Notes: generated by a model from the sequence alone, not told the origin. A stretch of 64,000 bases of DNA from JAYFQE01 sp034927345 (GCA_034927345.1 JAYFQE010000002.1:310001-374000); one strand, 5' to 3'; shown: positions 17,430 to 26,887, numbered from the stretch's first letter. Numbers and translations: made by a program.

Positions 17430-18536
17430 ATGGCACGAGGAGATAAAGCCCCCGGCAAATCCAGTCAAGAAGTGAATCAGAAGGTTTCATCGGATCGCGC
17501 TCGCGCCCTTGATGCGGCTTTGAGCCAGATCGAAAAGCAATTTGGCAAAGGAGCGGTGATGAAATTGGGCGAAAGGGCAAACATACAGGTTGAAGTCATC
17601 CCTACAGGTGCCTTATCGCTGGATATTGCGCTGGGCGTCGGCGGCGTGCCGCGCGGCCGCGTCGTTGAGATTTTTGGGCCTGAATCATCCGGTAAAACCA
17701 CCGTTGCATTGCATATAATCGCCGAAGCCCAGCGTCAAGGCGGCACGGCGGCTTTTATCGATGCCGAGCATGCCCTGGACCCGACCTATGCGTCTCATCT
17801 GGGCGTTGATATTGACAATCTGATCATATCCCAGCCTGATACCGGCGAACAGGCGTTGGAAATAACCGAAGCGCTGGTTCGCAGCGGGGCGATCGATATT
17901 ATTGTCATCGACTCGGTTGCCGCGTTGGTTCCTAAGGCGGAAATCGACGGCGAGATGGGCGACGCCCATGTCGGCCTGCAGGCCAGGCTGATGTCCCAGG
18001 CTTTGCGTAAACTGGCCGGCGTCATCAGTAAATCAAGCACTGTAGCGGTCTTTATCAATCAATTGCGTGAAAAGGTCGGTATTATGTTTGGCAATCCGGA
18101 AACGACCCCCGGCGGCCGCGCCTTGAAATTTTACGCTTCAGTCAGGCTGGATGTCCGTAAAATAGAAACTCTGCGTAACGGCAACGACATTATCGGCAGC
18201 CGGACCCGGGTTAAAGTTGTTAAAAACAAGGTTGCTCCTCCTTTTAAAGAAGCGGAATTCGACATTATTTATGGGGAGGGCATATCCCGCGAAGGTTGTA
18301 TCCTGGATATCGCGGTCAATATGGAAATCGTCGAAAAAAGCGGCTCCTGGTTTTCTTATAAAGGACAGCGTATCGGCCAGGGACGTGACAATGCCAAAGC
18401 ATATTTAAAAGAGAACATCGCAATTCGTGATGAAATAGAGCAAACCGTCAAGTCCGGTATCGTACCGGTTCCGGCAGCTGTTGAAGTATCGGTTGATGAA
18501 GAAAATGAAGAAGATATCCTTGGCCTTAACGGCTGA
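17430..18536 (+). CDS. recA: Recombinase RecA
   Basis: RecA forms filaments on single-stranded DNA, pairs homologous strands and stimulates LexA self-cleavage. The 368-residue product shows Walker A GPESSGKTT, Walker B region IIVIDSVAALVP, the MAW-type block NPETTPGGRALKFYASVRLDVR with the loop-2 segment before it (FINQLREKVG), and an acidic C-terminus (DEENEEDILG). I chose ATG 17430 because GGAGG lies five bases upstream; an in-frame ATG at 17418 lies before this site. Promoter plus SOS box show damage-inducible control. recX overlaps its 3' end. Confidence 0.98.
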   Translation: MARGDKAPGKSSQEVNQKVSSDRARALDAALSQIEKQFGKGAVMKLGERANIQVEVIPTGALSLDIALGVGGVPRGRVVEIFGPESSGKTTVALHIIAEAQRQGGTAAFIDAEHALDPTYASHLGVDIDNLIISQPDTGEQALEITEALVRSGAIDIIVIDSVAALVPKAEIDGEMGDAHVGLQARLMSQALRKLAGVISKSSTVAVFINQLREKVGIMFGNPETTPGGRALKFYASVRLDVRKIETLRNGNDIIGSRTRVKVVKNKVAPPFKEAEFDIIYGEGISREGCILDIAVNMEIVEKSGSWFSYKGQRIGQGRDNAKAYLKENIAIRDEIEQTVKSGIVPVPAAVEVSVDEENEEDILGLNG

Positions 18537-19038
18537 ACCGCTGTCTGAAGAAGAACGAGCCTGGAATCGCTGCCTGCAGGAAGCCCGATCTAAAGCGATT
18601 GCTTTTCTTGGCTTGTCTAAAAAACCTTCCGGCCAGGTTGCTGCCCGTTTACAGGCGCAGTCATTCAGCCGGGAGGTTATTCAGGCGGTCTTAGCGGAAT
18701 TGCAGGCTGACGGTTATCTGGATGATTATGCGCTGGCTAAGCGGATAATCGGACAACGTCAGGGACGTCAGGCTGAAGCGAAAAGCGCTTTGCGCCGGCG
18801 GCTGATGACAAAAGGTTTAGCTGCCGAATCAGTTGAGCTGGCATTGCAAGAAGCATCTGACGATCGGGAATCAGCCAACGCTTTGCTGGACCAGCGCTTT
18901 GGCGCTGAGTTATCGGGTATGACCGGTGAAACGGTCTTTCAGGACAGCACCCTGCAGAAGATGGCCCGCTTTTTAATGAGCCGCGGTTACAACCCGGAAT
19001 TAGTTGAACAAATTTTGATACGTCGTTTCAGGCATTGA
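18496..19038 (+). CDS. recX: Regulatory protein RecX
   Basis: RecX binds RecA filaments and limits recombinase activity. The product (about 180 residues) contains the repeated three-helix units of the family: LGLSKKPSGQVAARL, then VLAELQADGYLDDYALAKR, a second unit around ALRRRLMTKGL, and a third ending FLMSRGYNPELVEQIL. The start is uncertain: in-frame TTG 18481, ATG 18496 and ATG 18505 all lie inside the end of recA and none has a clear ribosome site, so translation is probably coupled to recA. It shares the recA SOS promoter. Confidence 0.9.
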   Translation: MKKMKKISLALTAEPLSEEERAWNRCLQEARSKAIAFLGLSKKPSGQVAARLQAQSFSREVIQAVLAELQADGYLDDYALAKRIIGQRQGRQAEAKSALRRRLMTKGLAAESVELALQEASDDRESANALLDQRFGAELSGMTGETVFQDSTLQKMARFLMSRGYNPELVEQILIRRFRH

Positions 19039-19136
19039 CAGCATAACCTGTTTTCAGGCATGATAGAAAGCGTGCATGTCCACGGTATACACCGCAGTCT
19101 GACATGTGAAAGGTGAGATGTCTTCTGTCCGGCCTG

Positions 19137-20501
19137 ATGATCGGAACATCCGATATTCCAAATAAATCCTTTTATCTCTTGTCGCTGGGCTGTGCTAAAA
19201 ATCTTGTGGATGCTGAATGCATGAGTCAAATGCTTCGAAACGCAGGGCTTTTATCAGTTGACCAACCTGGCAACGCTGATTTTTTAATTGTTAATACTTG
19301 CGGTTTTATTGCCAGTGCAAAACAAGAAGCGATTAACGCCATTTTAAATCTGGCTGATTTTAAAGCGCCGCAAGGGCATGCTAAAGCGCTTATTGTGACG
19401 GGTTGTCTGGCACAGCGATATGCTGAAAAAATAAGACAGCAACTACCGGAAGTCGATGCTGTATTAGGTACGGCCGAATATGCGAAGATCGTCGAAGTCG
19501 TCAGACAATTGGACGCCGGCTGCGGCAAATCAGATCATAAACCAGGAAAGCCAGGCAGCCTGGATCATCTTAAAATTGACCGCAACCCGTCGACACCAGG
19601 TACTTACGCTTACATTAAAATAGCAGAAGGATGCTCCAATCATTGCACCTATTGCGCCATACCGGGGATTCGAGGCGAATTGTGTTCCCGCCCCGAGGAA
19701 GATATCGTTGCCGAAGCCGACCGATTAAGCCGGGAAGGGTATCAGGAACTGATTCTGATCGCCCAGGACAGCGGACGATATGGCCTTGATCTTTACGGTG
19801 AACGTCATCTGACATCTTTGCTGAAAAAATTATGTGCGTTGCGGCAGGTGCGCCTGATTCGCATTCTTTATATTTACTCTGACGGTTTGACAGATGATTT
19901 GATCCATCTGCTGGTGCAGGAGAAAAAAATCGCACACTATCTGGATATGCCGATTCAACACGCATCGAACCGCCTTTTGCGTTCGATGAACCGGCGGGAT
20001 ACTCAGGAGAGCATTCGCGAAGCCATCCAAAAGATACGGGCAGCTATACCTGATTTAATTTTAAGAACAACAGTTATGGTCGGTTTTCCAGGCGAAACAG
20101 AAGATGATTTCCAAATTTTGCTTGGATTTCTTAATGAAATCCGATTTGATCGTCTGGGCTGCTTTATTTTCTCTCCGGAAGAAGGAACGGCAGCGTTTAC
20201 CATGAAGCCGCGAGTCAGAAAGCAAACAGCAGAACGGCGTTACCGTCAGCTGATGAAACTGCAGCAAGATATTTCCTGTGTCCGTGTAAAGAATCGTCTG
20301 GGAACTGTTTTGCCGGTGACACTTGAAAGTCTTGATGATCGTGGTATATTTTACGTAGGCCGTAGCTATGGTGAAGCGCCTGATGTGGATCCTGTCATTT
20401 ATGTAGCCGGGACAACTGATCAAGAACTGCTTGGCCAGACAGTTCCAGTCCGACTGGTAGATGGTGATGATTATGATATGACTGGAGTGACTGTTTTGTG
20501 A
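19137..20501 (+). CDS. rimO: Ribosomal protein S12 methylthiotransferase RimO
   Basis: RimO is a radical SAM enzyme that adds a methylthio group to an aspartate of ribosomal protein S12. The product (about 454 residues) has the N-terminal cluster-binding domain (LGCAKNLVDAE, VNTCGFI, VTGCLAQRY), the radical SAM motif CSNHCTYC followed by AIPGIRGELCSRP, HYLDMPIQHAS, and a C-terminal TRAM domain. The start is unclear: ATG 19137 gives a normal N-terminus but lacks a ribosome site; GTG 19113 is in frame upstream. The GTGA at its end overlaps the pgsA start. Confidence 0.93.
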   Translation: MIGTSDIPNKSFYLLSLGCAKNLVDAECMSQMLRNAGLLSVDQPGNADFLIVNTCGFIASAKQEAINAILNLADFKAPQGHAKALIVTGCLAQRYAEKIRQQLPEVDAVLGTAEYAKIVEVVRQLDAGCGKSDHKPGKPGSLDHLKIDRNPSTPGTYAYIKIAEGCSNHCTYCAIPGIRGELCSRPEEDIVAEADRLSREGYQELILIAQDSGRYGLDLYGERHLTSLLKKLCALRQVRLIRILYIYSDGLTDDLIHLLVQEKKIAHYLDMPIQHASNRLLRSMNRRDTQESIREAIQKIRAAIPDLILRTTVMVGFPGETEDDFQILLGFLNEIRFDRLGCFIFSPEEGTAAFTMKPRVRKQTAERRYRQLMKLQQDISCVRVKNRLGTVLPVTLESLDDRGIFYVGRSYGEAPDVDPVIYVAGTTDQELLGQTVPVRLVDGDDYDMTGVTVL

Positions 20502-21097
20502 ATCTGCCAAATCGGTTAACAGTTGTGCGAATCTTGATGATCCCGTTGATTCTGGTCTTCTTGCTGCCCTTGCCGGAAGCTGCCTGGTCTGCGGACTGGA
20601 ATGCGTTTATTCTCAGCAACGGCCGTATTGTAGCCTTGTTCCTGTTTGTTCTGGCTTCGATAACCGACCTGATCGACGGCCGGATTGCCCGTAAATACAA
20701 TTTGATTACTAATTTTGGCAAGTTCATGGATCCGATTGCCGACAAAATGCTGATCATATCCGTTCTGATCGCTTTTGTTCAAACAGGCCGCATCAGCGCC
20801 TTGGTGGCAATCATCGTGATCATCCGCGAATTCATGATAACCGGAATCCGTCTTGTCGCCGCCGACAAGGGTGTTGTGATTGCCGCCGGCCAGCTGGGCA
20901 AAGCTAAAACCGTGTCCCAGATCGTCGCCATCATTATCATACTGGCCGAACCGTTACTGATTTGGCTGACTTCATCGCTCATCCCGGCAGCCTGGATTAC
21001 GGTGGTCGGCGATGGATCGATGATTGTCGCTGTTGCATTAACGCTTATATCCGGTTACAATTATCTGCGCAATAGCCAATCTTTCCTGAAAGATTAG
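20498..21097 (+). CDS. pgsA: CDP-diacylglycerol-glycerol-3-phosphate 3-phosphatidyltransferase
   Basis: PgsA is the membrane enzyme that commits CDP-diacylglycerol to phosphatidylglycerol synthesis. The 199-residue product carries the CDP-alcohol phosphotransferase signature D-G-x2-A-R-x8-G-x3-D-x3-D as DGRIARKYNLITNFGKFMD with PIAD following, in the cytoplasmic loop after the second membrane segment. It starts MNLPNRLTVVRILMIPLI, typical for PgsA, and has about four to five membrane segments. The start is GTG 20498 in a GTGA overlap with rimO. rimO-pgsA is a common Bacillota pair. Confidence 0.95.
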   Translation: MNLPNRLTVVRILMIPLILVFLLPLPEAAWSADWNAFILSNGRIVALFLFVLASITDLIDGRIARKYNLITNFGKFMDPIADKMLIISVLIAFVQTGRISALVAIIVIIREFMITGIRLVAADKGVVIAAGQLGKAKTVSQIVAIIIILAEPLLIWLTSSLIPAAWITVVGDGSMIVAVALTLISGYNYLRNSQSFLKD

Positions 21098-21124
21098 AAA
21101 AGTCGGTTTTATGCAAACGGGATC

Positions 21125-21153
21125 TTGACAATTCCTTGATTATCAAATAAAAC
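21125..21153 (+). promoter_or_regulatory. Probable promoter of acpP
   Basis: Perfect -35 TTGACA (21125-21130), 17-base spacer, -10 TAAAAC (21148-21153, four of six). A TATGAT at 21154 is too far from this -35. Start expected near 21160. Confidence 0.5.
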
Positions 21154-21216
21154 TATGATATGCCCAAAGCCAGCTTGGGAAATCCTTGCATGGCGACAAT
21201 ACAGGAGGTAATTTTC

Positions 21217-21456
21217 ATGTCAGCAGATAGTGTTTTTGAAAGTGTCCGCAACATTCTTGTTGATCAACTCGGCGTTGACGGTGATATAGTCACCATGGAA
21301 TCGAATTTCATTGATGACCTCAATGCCGATTCACTCGATATTGTTGAATTGGTCATGGCCATGGAGCAGGAATTCGGCATTTCCATACCAGATGAAGAAG
21401 CAGAGCGAATTAAAACCGTCGGAGACGCCGTGGATTTCATCAAAGCCAATGTCTGA
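21217..21456 (+). CDS. acpP: Acyl carrier protein
   Basis: ACP carries growing fatty acids on a 4'-phosphopantetheine arm. The 79-residue acidic product has the attachment motif DSLDIVEL with the serine at residue 39, preceded by FIDDLNA and followed by MEQEFGISIPDEEAE. ATG 21217 was chosen because AGGAGG lies about eight bases upstream; the frame is open further upstream but without a ribosome site. It is followed, before any other gene is completed, by a strong terminator that lies inside rnc. The acpP-rnc-smc-ftsY order is usual in Bacillota. Confidence 0.97.
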   Translation: MSADSVFESVRNILVDQLGVDGDIVTMESNFIDDLNADSLDIVELVMAMEQEFGISIPDEEAERIKTVGDAVDFIKANV

Positions 21457-22273
21457 TAGGAAGCCCCGCAAGGGGCTTTTTTTCAAGGCGGATTCTCAGG
21501 CATCCGCATCGGATTCGCTTGAGCAGGTTTTCAATCTGGAAAATCTGGCCGGTTTGCAACAACAAGTCGGCTATTTTTTTCATGATCTTCATTTCATTTA
21601 CCAAGCCTTGACCCATTCGACTTATGCTTATGAGCACCGTCAGAACCATCTGCAAGATAATGAGCGACTGGAATTTCTTGGCGATGCTGTTCTTGATCTG
21701 GTCATCAGCGACGCGCTTTTTCGCCAAGTGGAGTGTTATGCGGAAGGATTTATGACCAAAACTCGGGCTTTAGTTGTTTGTGAAAATACCTTGGCACAAA
21801 TAGCGCAAGCCTTGAATTTAGGTCAATTGCTGTTATTAGGCAGAGGAGAAACTTTAACCGGCGGCGGCGACAAGCCTTCCAATCTGGCCAATGCCATGGA
21901 AGCAGTTTTTGGCGCCATCTATCTGGACGGCGGTTATGAAGCCGCTTATCAAACGATCTATCGTCTTCTGGAGGAACCTTTGAATCAAGCTCGCTCCGGT
22001 GGACTGGTCTATGACTATAAAAGCCGTTTGCTGGAGCTGGTCCAGTCAACCCGCGGCGCCAGTACCGTTCATTTTCAAATTTTAGAAGAATCGGGTCCGG
22101 TCCACGAACGAGTCTTTTCAGCTGGCGTTTTTCTTGATGATCAAATGATCGCATCAGGCAGCGGCTGCAGCAAGAAGGACGCTGAACAACAGGCGGCAAA
22201 AACGGCCCTGGAGCATCTTCACTGCAACAAACAAGGCTGTCTGTCTCATTCGGACGAAGACACCGGGGGTTAA
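21449..22273 (+). CDS. rnc: Ribonuclease III
   Basis: RNase III cuts double-stranded RNA, including rRNA precursors. The 274-residue product has the catalytic signature NERLEFLGDAVLD, the second acidic site in EAVFGAIYLDGG, and a C-terminal double-stranded RNA-binding domain (DYKSRLLELVQ to KKDAEQQAAKTAL). Start ATG 21449 overlaps the acpP stop; I see no later in-frame ATG or GTG before the catalytic domain. Consequently codons 5-12 are part of an intrinsic terminator hairpin and its T-run (21461-21483), which would limit rnc-smc transcription relative to acpP unless translation interferes with it. Confidence 0.93.
   Translation: MSDRKPRKGLFFKADSQASASDSLEQVFNLENLAGLQQQVGYFFHDLHFIYQALTHSTYAYEHRQNHLQDNERLEFLGDAVLDLVISDALFRQVECYAEGFMTKTRALVVCENTLAQIAQALNLGQLLLLGRGETLTGGGDKPSNLANAMEAVFGAIYLDGGYEAAYQTIYRLLEEPLNQARSGGLVYDYKSRLLELVQSTRGASTVHFQILEESGPVHERVFSAGVFLDDQMIASGSGCSKKDAEQQAAKTALEHLHCNKQGCLSHSDEDTGG
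21461..21483 (+). terminator. Intrinsic terminator after acpP, inside the rnc reading frame
   Basis: AAGCCCC (21461-21467) pairs with GGGGCTT (21472-21478) around a GCAA tetraloop, followed by a run of T. It begins five bases after the acpP stop but 12 bases inside rnc, whose ATG is at 21449. Confidence 0.85.
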
Positions 22274-22276
22274 GAC

Positions 22277-25200
22277 ATGTTTCTAAAAGCACTGGAAATA
22301 CAAGGTTTCAAATCTTTCCCCGAGCGAACTTTGATCGAATTTCACGAAGGCGTAACGGCGATTATCGGTCCGAACGGCAGCGGGAAATCCAATGTCACCG
22401 ATGCGATCCGTTGGGTTTTGGGCGAACAAAGCGTCCGTACTTTACGCGGCTCGCGTATGGAGGATGTTATTTTTACGGGAACGCAATCCCGCCGGCCGAT
22501 GAGTTTTGCCGAAGTAACCATGATCATCGACAACACAGATCAAAAACTACCGCTCGAGTATTCTGAAATCCAGGTTACCCGCCGGCTGTACCGCTCTGGA
22601 GAGAGCGAATATTTATTGAATAAAACAAGCTGCCGGCTGAAAGATATTGCCCAGCTTTTTATGGATACCGGACTTGGCCGCGACGGTTATTCGATTGTCG
22701 GGCAAGGCCGCGTTGATGATATTCTCAGTCATCGGTCGGAAGACCGGCGGCGTATTTTCGAAGAAGCATCCGGCATTGTCAAGTTCAAGATGCGTAAAGA
22801 GGAAGCGGAGCGAAAACTCGAGGGTACTGAACAAAATCTTCTGCGTATCAATGACATTGTCCAGGAACTGGAAAGCAGGCTGGAGCCGTTATCTGAACAG
22901 GCAGCTGCCGCAAAAAGGTATCTCAGCCTGCGCGATGAACTGAAGAGGCTGGAAGTTGCTCAGATTCTGGACACTATTGAACAACATCAACTAAAATTGC
23001 AGGAGTCGGAGCAGGAGAAGACGCTGCTTTATGCTGATATTGCCGAAAATAACCGGCGCCTGGTGGACATAAAAAACCAGAACCGTTTATCAACCGAGCA
23101 TATTCACGAACTCGACCAGACTCTGGATCTTAAACAACAGGCCTTCAGCCAGATCAGCGCGCATATCGGCGAATTAAACAGTCAGATCAGTTTTCATGAC
23201 GAACGGATCGTTAACCTGGAACAGCGGATTAACGCTGCTGCTACAGAAGAACAGGAATTAGCCGGCAGCCTGGGTCATTTGGACACTGAGTTGGCAGGCC
23301 GCCGGAAAAAGGCGGAAACCCTGCAAAAACAACAAGTCCATTATCGCAGCCAGCTGGCAGACGCCGAAATTGACATGCAGAAAATATTGCAGGATCTGGA
23401 TCAGGCAGAAAAATCGGTTGAAGGCCTGAAAGTCCGTCAGGATCAACTGCAGGAAAAACTCTATGATCATCGGGGCCTTTTGACTCAGACGAAAAATCAG
23501 ACCGCAATGATTGAAAACCGCCGCCGGACTATTGAACAAGATTTACGCGAACTGCAAAGCGATTTGAACCGTTTGAGCTTTCTCAATGAAGAAGTGCAAA
23601 CAGAATTAAATCGAATAACACGGGAAAAGCAACAGACTGAAACGCAGAAACAGACCCTGCAAACTAAATTGGAGCAAGACCGTCTGGCCTGCAACCAGCT
23701 TAGCCGGCAATCAGAACAGGATCAACAGAATCTGCACAACCGCCAGTATCGGCAGCAGACATTACGTGAGCTGGAACGCAGCCATGAAGGGTATGGCGAG
23801 GCTGTTAAGCGGCTGCTGCAATATCTGGAACAGAATCCGGCCATGAATCAAGGTGTTCAGGGAACGCTGGGCAGCCTGATCCGAGTCGGAAAAGATTATG
23901 AATGTGCGATCGAAACAGCGTTGGGACCGGCAATTCAAAATATCGTAACCGACACCGAGCAGACAGCCGCGCGTCTGATTGACTATTTAAAAACCAGCCG
24001 GGCCGGCCGGGCGACTTTTTTACCTAAAGCTTCAATCCGGGCCAAAGAACTGGAGCCGCACCTGATCCGTCAGTTGGCTAATATGCCGGGTTATATCGGA
24101 CCAGCCAGCCAGCTGGTCCAGACGACGGCAGATTTACATGAGATCGTCGCTTTCCTGCTCGGCCGGGTGATTATCGCCGGAACAATGGATCAGGCGATCC
24201 AGATGGCCCGTAAAATCCAGTATGCCTGCCGTATTGTCACCTTGGAGGGTGATGTGTTGAATCCCGGCGGATCGATGACCGGCGGTTATAACCGTCAGCT
24301 AAACGCCGGCGTTCTCGGCCGCAGCCGTGAGATCGAGCAGTTGCAGCAGGACATTGAAAATCTGTTGCAGAACATCCAGAATCGCAGCCGTCAGATCAGC
24401 GAAGCAGAAACTTCACTCAAAGAACAGGCCCGTCAAATCGCCGAGCTGGAACAAAAATCCACCGAGCAGTCGCATCTTTATATCCGCGAAGAGGCAAGGC
24501 AAGCTTCTTTCCAGCAGGAACAGGCAAAAATCGCCGGCCGGAAGCAGCTGCTGCAGGCCGAGGATGATCAGCTCAAGCAGCAAAACGGGCAAATTGATCA
24601 GGAAATCAGCAGGCTGGCCGGCCAGATCAAAGACATGGAAGAGGAATCAGCCGGGATCAAGGAGCGTATCGGAGAACAGGAAGGCGCCAATAAGGAGGAA
24701 CAAGAAAAGCGCGACGACTTACGTGAGCAGATCACCGAACTGCGGGTTTCGTTACAGTCCATCGATGAAAGCTGGCAGGCTGCCCAGGAAATGATCAGCC
24801 GCATTGAGCAGGATCGTTCGGGTCAAAAAAACCGCATCGCCAGACATCAACGGGAGCAAGCGGACGGCCGTGCCGAAATCGCCAGGCTGCAAGCCGAACG
24901 GATTGCCATTATCGGACAGATCGAAACAGAAAAGGCCTCCGGTTCATCATTGGCCGAAGAAGTCAGTCGCATCGGCGCGGAAAAAATGCGGTTGGAATCG
25001 GATCAGGCTTCGTTTTTTGACCAGTTGGAAACTGCAACCGGCCAATTATCTGCATTACAGAGTGAAATGAGTAAAATTGAAGCTAAAGCCAGCCGATTTG
25101 AAAGTTTGGTTGACGATGCTAAAAACCGGCTCTGGGAAGAATATGAAATGACATCCGATCAAGCTCAAGCCTGGAGCCAACCGCCGGACAACCGGGCGGA

Positions 25201-25840
25201 AGCGGCCCGGCGAATCGGCGCCCTGAAAAATGAACTGAAAACACTGGGTTCAGTCAACCTGGCGGCGGTCGAAGAATTCACAGCAGTTGATGAACGTTGG
25301 CGTTTCATGGTCGGCCAACGGGACGATATTGAAGCGTCAAAGGATAAGCTGACGGGTGTCATCGATGAATTGACAGCGGCGATGAAAAAGCAATTCCTCG
25401 AGCATTTCCAGTTGATCAATGATAATTTTAAAACAGTTTTCGCCGAACTGTTTGGCGGCGGCATGGCTGAAATCAACCTGGAAGATGAACAGGATGTCCT
25501 GGCCTGCGGTATTGAAATCAAAGCGCAGCCACCGGGTAAAAAGCTGCAGAATCTGATGCTGTTATCGGGCGGTGAGCGCTGCCTGACGGCTATCGCGTTA
25601 TTGTTTGCCATTTTGAAGCTCAGACCGACGCCATTTTGCGTTTTAGATGAAGTCGAAGCAGCTCTTGACGATGCCAATGTTATCCGCTTTACTGAGTATA
25701 TCAGACGGTATGCCGCCCAGTCTCAGTTCATTCTGGTAACTCACCGCAAGGGAACCATGGAAGCTGCCGACCGTTTATATGGTGTGACGATGCAGGAACG
25801 CGGCATATCGCGCGTGTTGTCCATGCAGCTTGCCGAATAA
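22277..25840 (+). CDS. smc: Chromosome segregation protein SMC
   Basis: SMC is the ring-forming ATPase that organises and helps separate chromosomes. The 1187-residue protein has Walker A GPNGSGKS (residues 31-38), a first long coiled coil (about 165-500), a hinge (about 510-670, with GVQGTLGSLI and GGSMTGGY), a second coiled coil, the ABC signature LLSGGERCLTAIALLFAI near residue 1095 and the Walker B/D-loop VLDEVEAALDDANV. It starts three bases after rnc and is followed by ftsY. ScpA and ScpB are not in this window. Confidence 0.97.
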   Translation: MFLKALEIQGFKSFPERTLIEFHEGVTAIIGPNGSGKSNVTDAIRWVLGEQSVRTLRGSRMEDVIFTGTQSRRPMSFAEVTMIIDNTDQKLPLEYSEIQVTRRLYRSGESEYLLNKTSCRLKDIAQLFMDTGLGRDGYSIVGQGRVDDILSHRSEDRRRIFEEASGIVKFKMRKEEAERKLEGTEQNLLRINDIVQELESRLEPLSEQAAAAKRYLSLRDELKRLEVAQILDTIEQHQLKLQESEQEKTLLYADIAENNRRLVDIKNQNRLSTEHIHELDQTLDLKQQAFSQISAHIGELNSQISFHDERIVNLEQRINAAATEEQELAGSLGHLDTELAGRRKKAETLQKQQVHYRSQLADAEIDMQKILQDLDQAEKSVEGLKVRQDQLQEKLYDHRGLLTQTKNQTAMIENRRRTIEQDLRELQSDLNRLSFLNEEVQTELNRITREKQQTETQKQTLQTKLEQDRLACNQLSRQSEQDQQNLHNRQYRQQTLRELERSHEGYGEAVKRLLQYLEQNPAMNQGVQGTLGSLIRVGKDYECAIETALGPAIQNIVTDTEQTAARLIDYLKTSRAGRATFLPKASIRAKELEPHLIRQLANMPGYIGPASQLVQTTADLHEIVAFLLGRVIIAGTMDQAIQMARKIQYACRIVTLEGDVLNPGGSMTGGYNRQLNAGVLGRSREIEQLQQDIENLLQNIQNRSRQISEAETSLKEQARQIAELEQKSTEQSHLYIREEARQASFQQEQAKIAGRKQLLQAEDDQLKQQNGQIDQEISRLAGQIKDMEEESAGIKERIGEQEGANKEEQEKRDDLREQITELRVSLQSIDESWQAAQEMISRIEQDRSGQKNRIARHQREQADGRAEIARLQAERIAIIGQIETEKASGSSLAEEVSRIGAEKMRLESDQASFFDQLETATGQLSALQSEMSKIEAKASRFESLVDDAKNRLWEEYEMTSDQAQAWSQPPDNRAEAARRIGALKNELKTLGSVNLAAVEEFTAVDERWRFMVGQRDDIEASKDKLTGVIDELTAAMKKQFLEHFQLINDNFKTVFAELFGGGMAEINLEDEQDVLACGIEIKAQPPGKKLQNLMLLSGGERCLTAIALLFAILKLRPTPFCVLDEVEAALDDANVIRFTEYIRRYAAQSQFILVTHRKGTMEAADRLYGVTMQERGISRVLSMQLAE

Positions 25841-25856
25841 AAAGGGAGAGAAGACC

Positions 25857-26783
25857 ATGGGGATTTTTGATCGTTTTAAAGCGGGCCTGAAAAAGACCCG
25901 GGATTTTGTTGCCGGCGGTTTCAGCCGTATTGCCGCCAATATGGGCTATTTTGACGAAGATATGCTGGATGATCTGGAAGTTTTGCTGGTTCAGGCCGAT
26001 GTTGGCGCCGGAGCGGCCGGCGACATAATACGGCAGATTAAAGAAAAAATCCGGTTGGACGGCGACGCTTCACGGGCGGCGGTTCTGCGGTCATTGCGGC
26101 AAATCCTTCTAGGTATTCTCGGCCAGCCGGGTCAGCTGCATCTGGAAGAAGGCCAGCTGAATATTCTTTTGATGGTCGGTGTCAACGGGACCGGTAAAAC
26201 AACAACCGCGGGAAAATTATGCAGTCGTTTTCAGAATGACGGCTTAAAAGTATTATTGGGCGCCGCCGATACTTTTCGTGCGGCGGCGATCGAGCAGCTG
26301 ACTCATTGGGGCGATCTGACGCAAACCCCGGTGATTGCCCATCAGGAGGGATCGGATCCGGCCGCGGTTGTCTATGATGCCATACATGCTGCTCAGGCCC
26401 GTAAAAGTGACGTATTGATCCTCGATACTGCCGGCAGACTGCATAACAAACAGAATTTGATGGACGAACTGGGAAAAATCCGCCGGATTATCCAGCGGGA
26501 AGCACCCGGCGTCCATTGCGAAACCTTATTGGTTATCGATGCTACCACCGGACAAAATGCGGTCCAGCAGGCTAAAGTTTTTCGCGAGGTTTCCGATGTG
26601 ACCGGCCTGGTCATCACAAAACTGGACGGCAATGCCAAAGGCGGCGTTGCTGTCGCCGTCGCTTATGAAACACAGACGCCGATTGTCCTGGCCGGTTTGG
26701 GCGAAGGGCTGCAGGATCTGATGGATTTCGATCCGCAGGCATTTGTGCAAGCTCTGCTGCCTGATAGTGACCTGCAGCCTTAA
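25857..26783 (+). CDS. ftsY: Signal recognition particle receptor FtsY
   Basis: FtsY is the membrane-associated GTPase that docks SRP-ribosome complexes to the translocon. The 308-residue product begins MGIFDRFKAGLKKTRD and has a short N domain without the long acidic region of proteobacterial FtsY. The G domain has GVNGTGKTTTAGKL (G1), ADTFRAAAIEQL (G2), LILDTAGRLHNKQNLM (G3) and TKLDGNAKGG (G4), ending GLGEGLQDLMDFDPQAFV. The ATG at 25857 follows GGGAG; an in-frame start at 25830 lies inside smc without a ribosome site. Confidence 0.96.
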   Translation: MGIFDRFKAGLKKTRDFVAGGFSRIAANMGYFDEDMLDDLEVLLVQADVGAGAAGDIIRQIKEKIRLDGDASRAAVLRSLRQILLGILGQPGQLHLEEGQLNILLMVGVNGTGKTTTAGKLCSRFQNDGLKVLLGAADTFRAAAIEQLTHWGDLTQTPVIAHQEGSDPAAVVYDAIHAAQARKSDVLILDTAGRLHNKQNLMDELGKIRRIIQREAPGVHCETLLVIDATTGQNAVQQAKVFREVSDVTGLVITKLDGNAKGGVAVAVAYETQTPIVLAGLGEGLQDLMDFDPQAFVQALLPDSDLQP

Positions 26784-26833
26784 TGAATTCCTTTTATAAA
26801 ATCGAGGTAAACCGAAGCGGTAAATCGAATCGG

Positions 26834-26859
26834 TCTGTCAAGTTTAAAAGCTTGACAGA
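26834..26859. repeat. Inverted repeat over the ylxM -35 region
   Basis: TCTGTCAAG (26834-26842) and CTTGACAGA (26851-26859) are perfect complements separated by eight bases. The right arm contains the TTGACA -35 of the ylxM promoter. It could be an operator or the remnant of an ftsY terminator; no T-run follows. Confidence 0.6.
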
Positions 26860-26881
26860 TAATCGGGTGTTCTGTTAAGAT
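26852..26881 (+). promoter_or_regulatory. Promoter of ylxM-ffh
   Basis: -35 TTGACA (26852-26857), 18-base spacer, -10 TAAGAT (26876-26881). Transcription would start at about 26888, the first base of the ylxM ATG. Confidence 0.65.
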
Positions 26882-26887
26882 AACTGC

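Noticed and set aside
19121..19168. A 15-codon reading frame (ATG after AAAGGTGAG, ending TAA) overlapping the start of rimO, possibly a leader peptide or a frameshifted rimO start.
   Set aside because: It has no recognisable attenuator or codon pattern, and rimO has complete N-terminal motifs in its own frame; I treat it as chance, though it leaves the rimO start unsettled.
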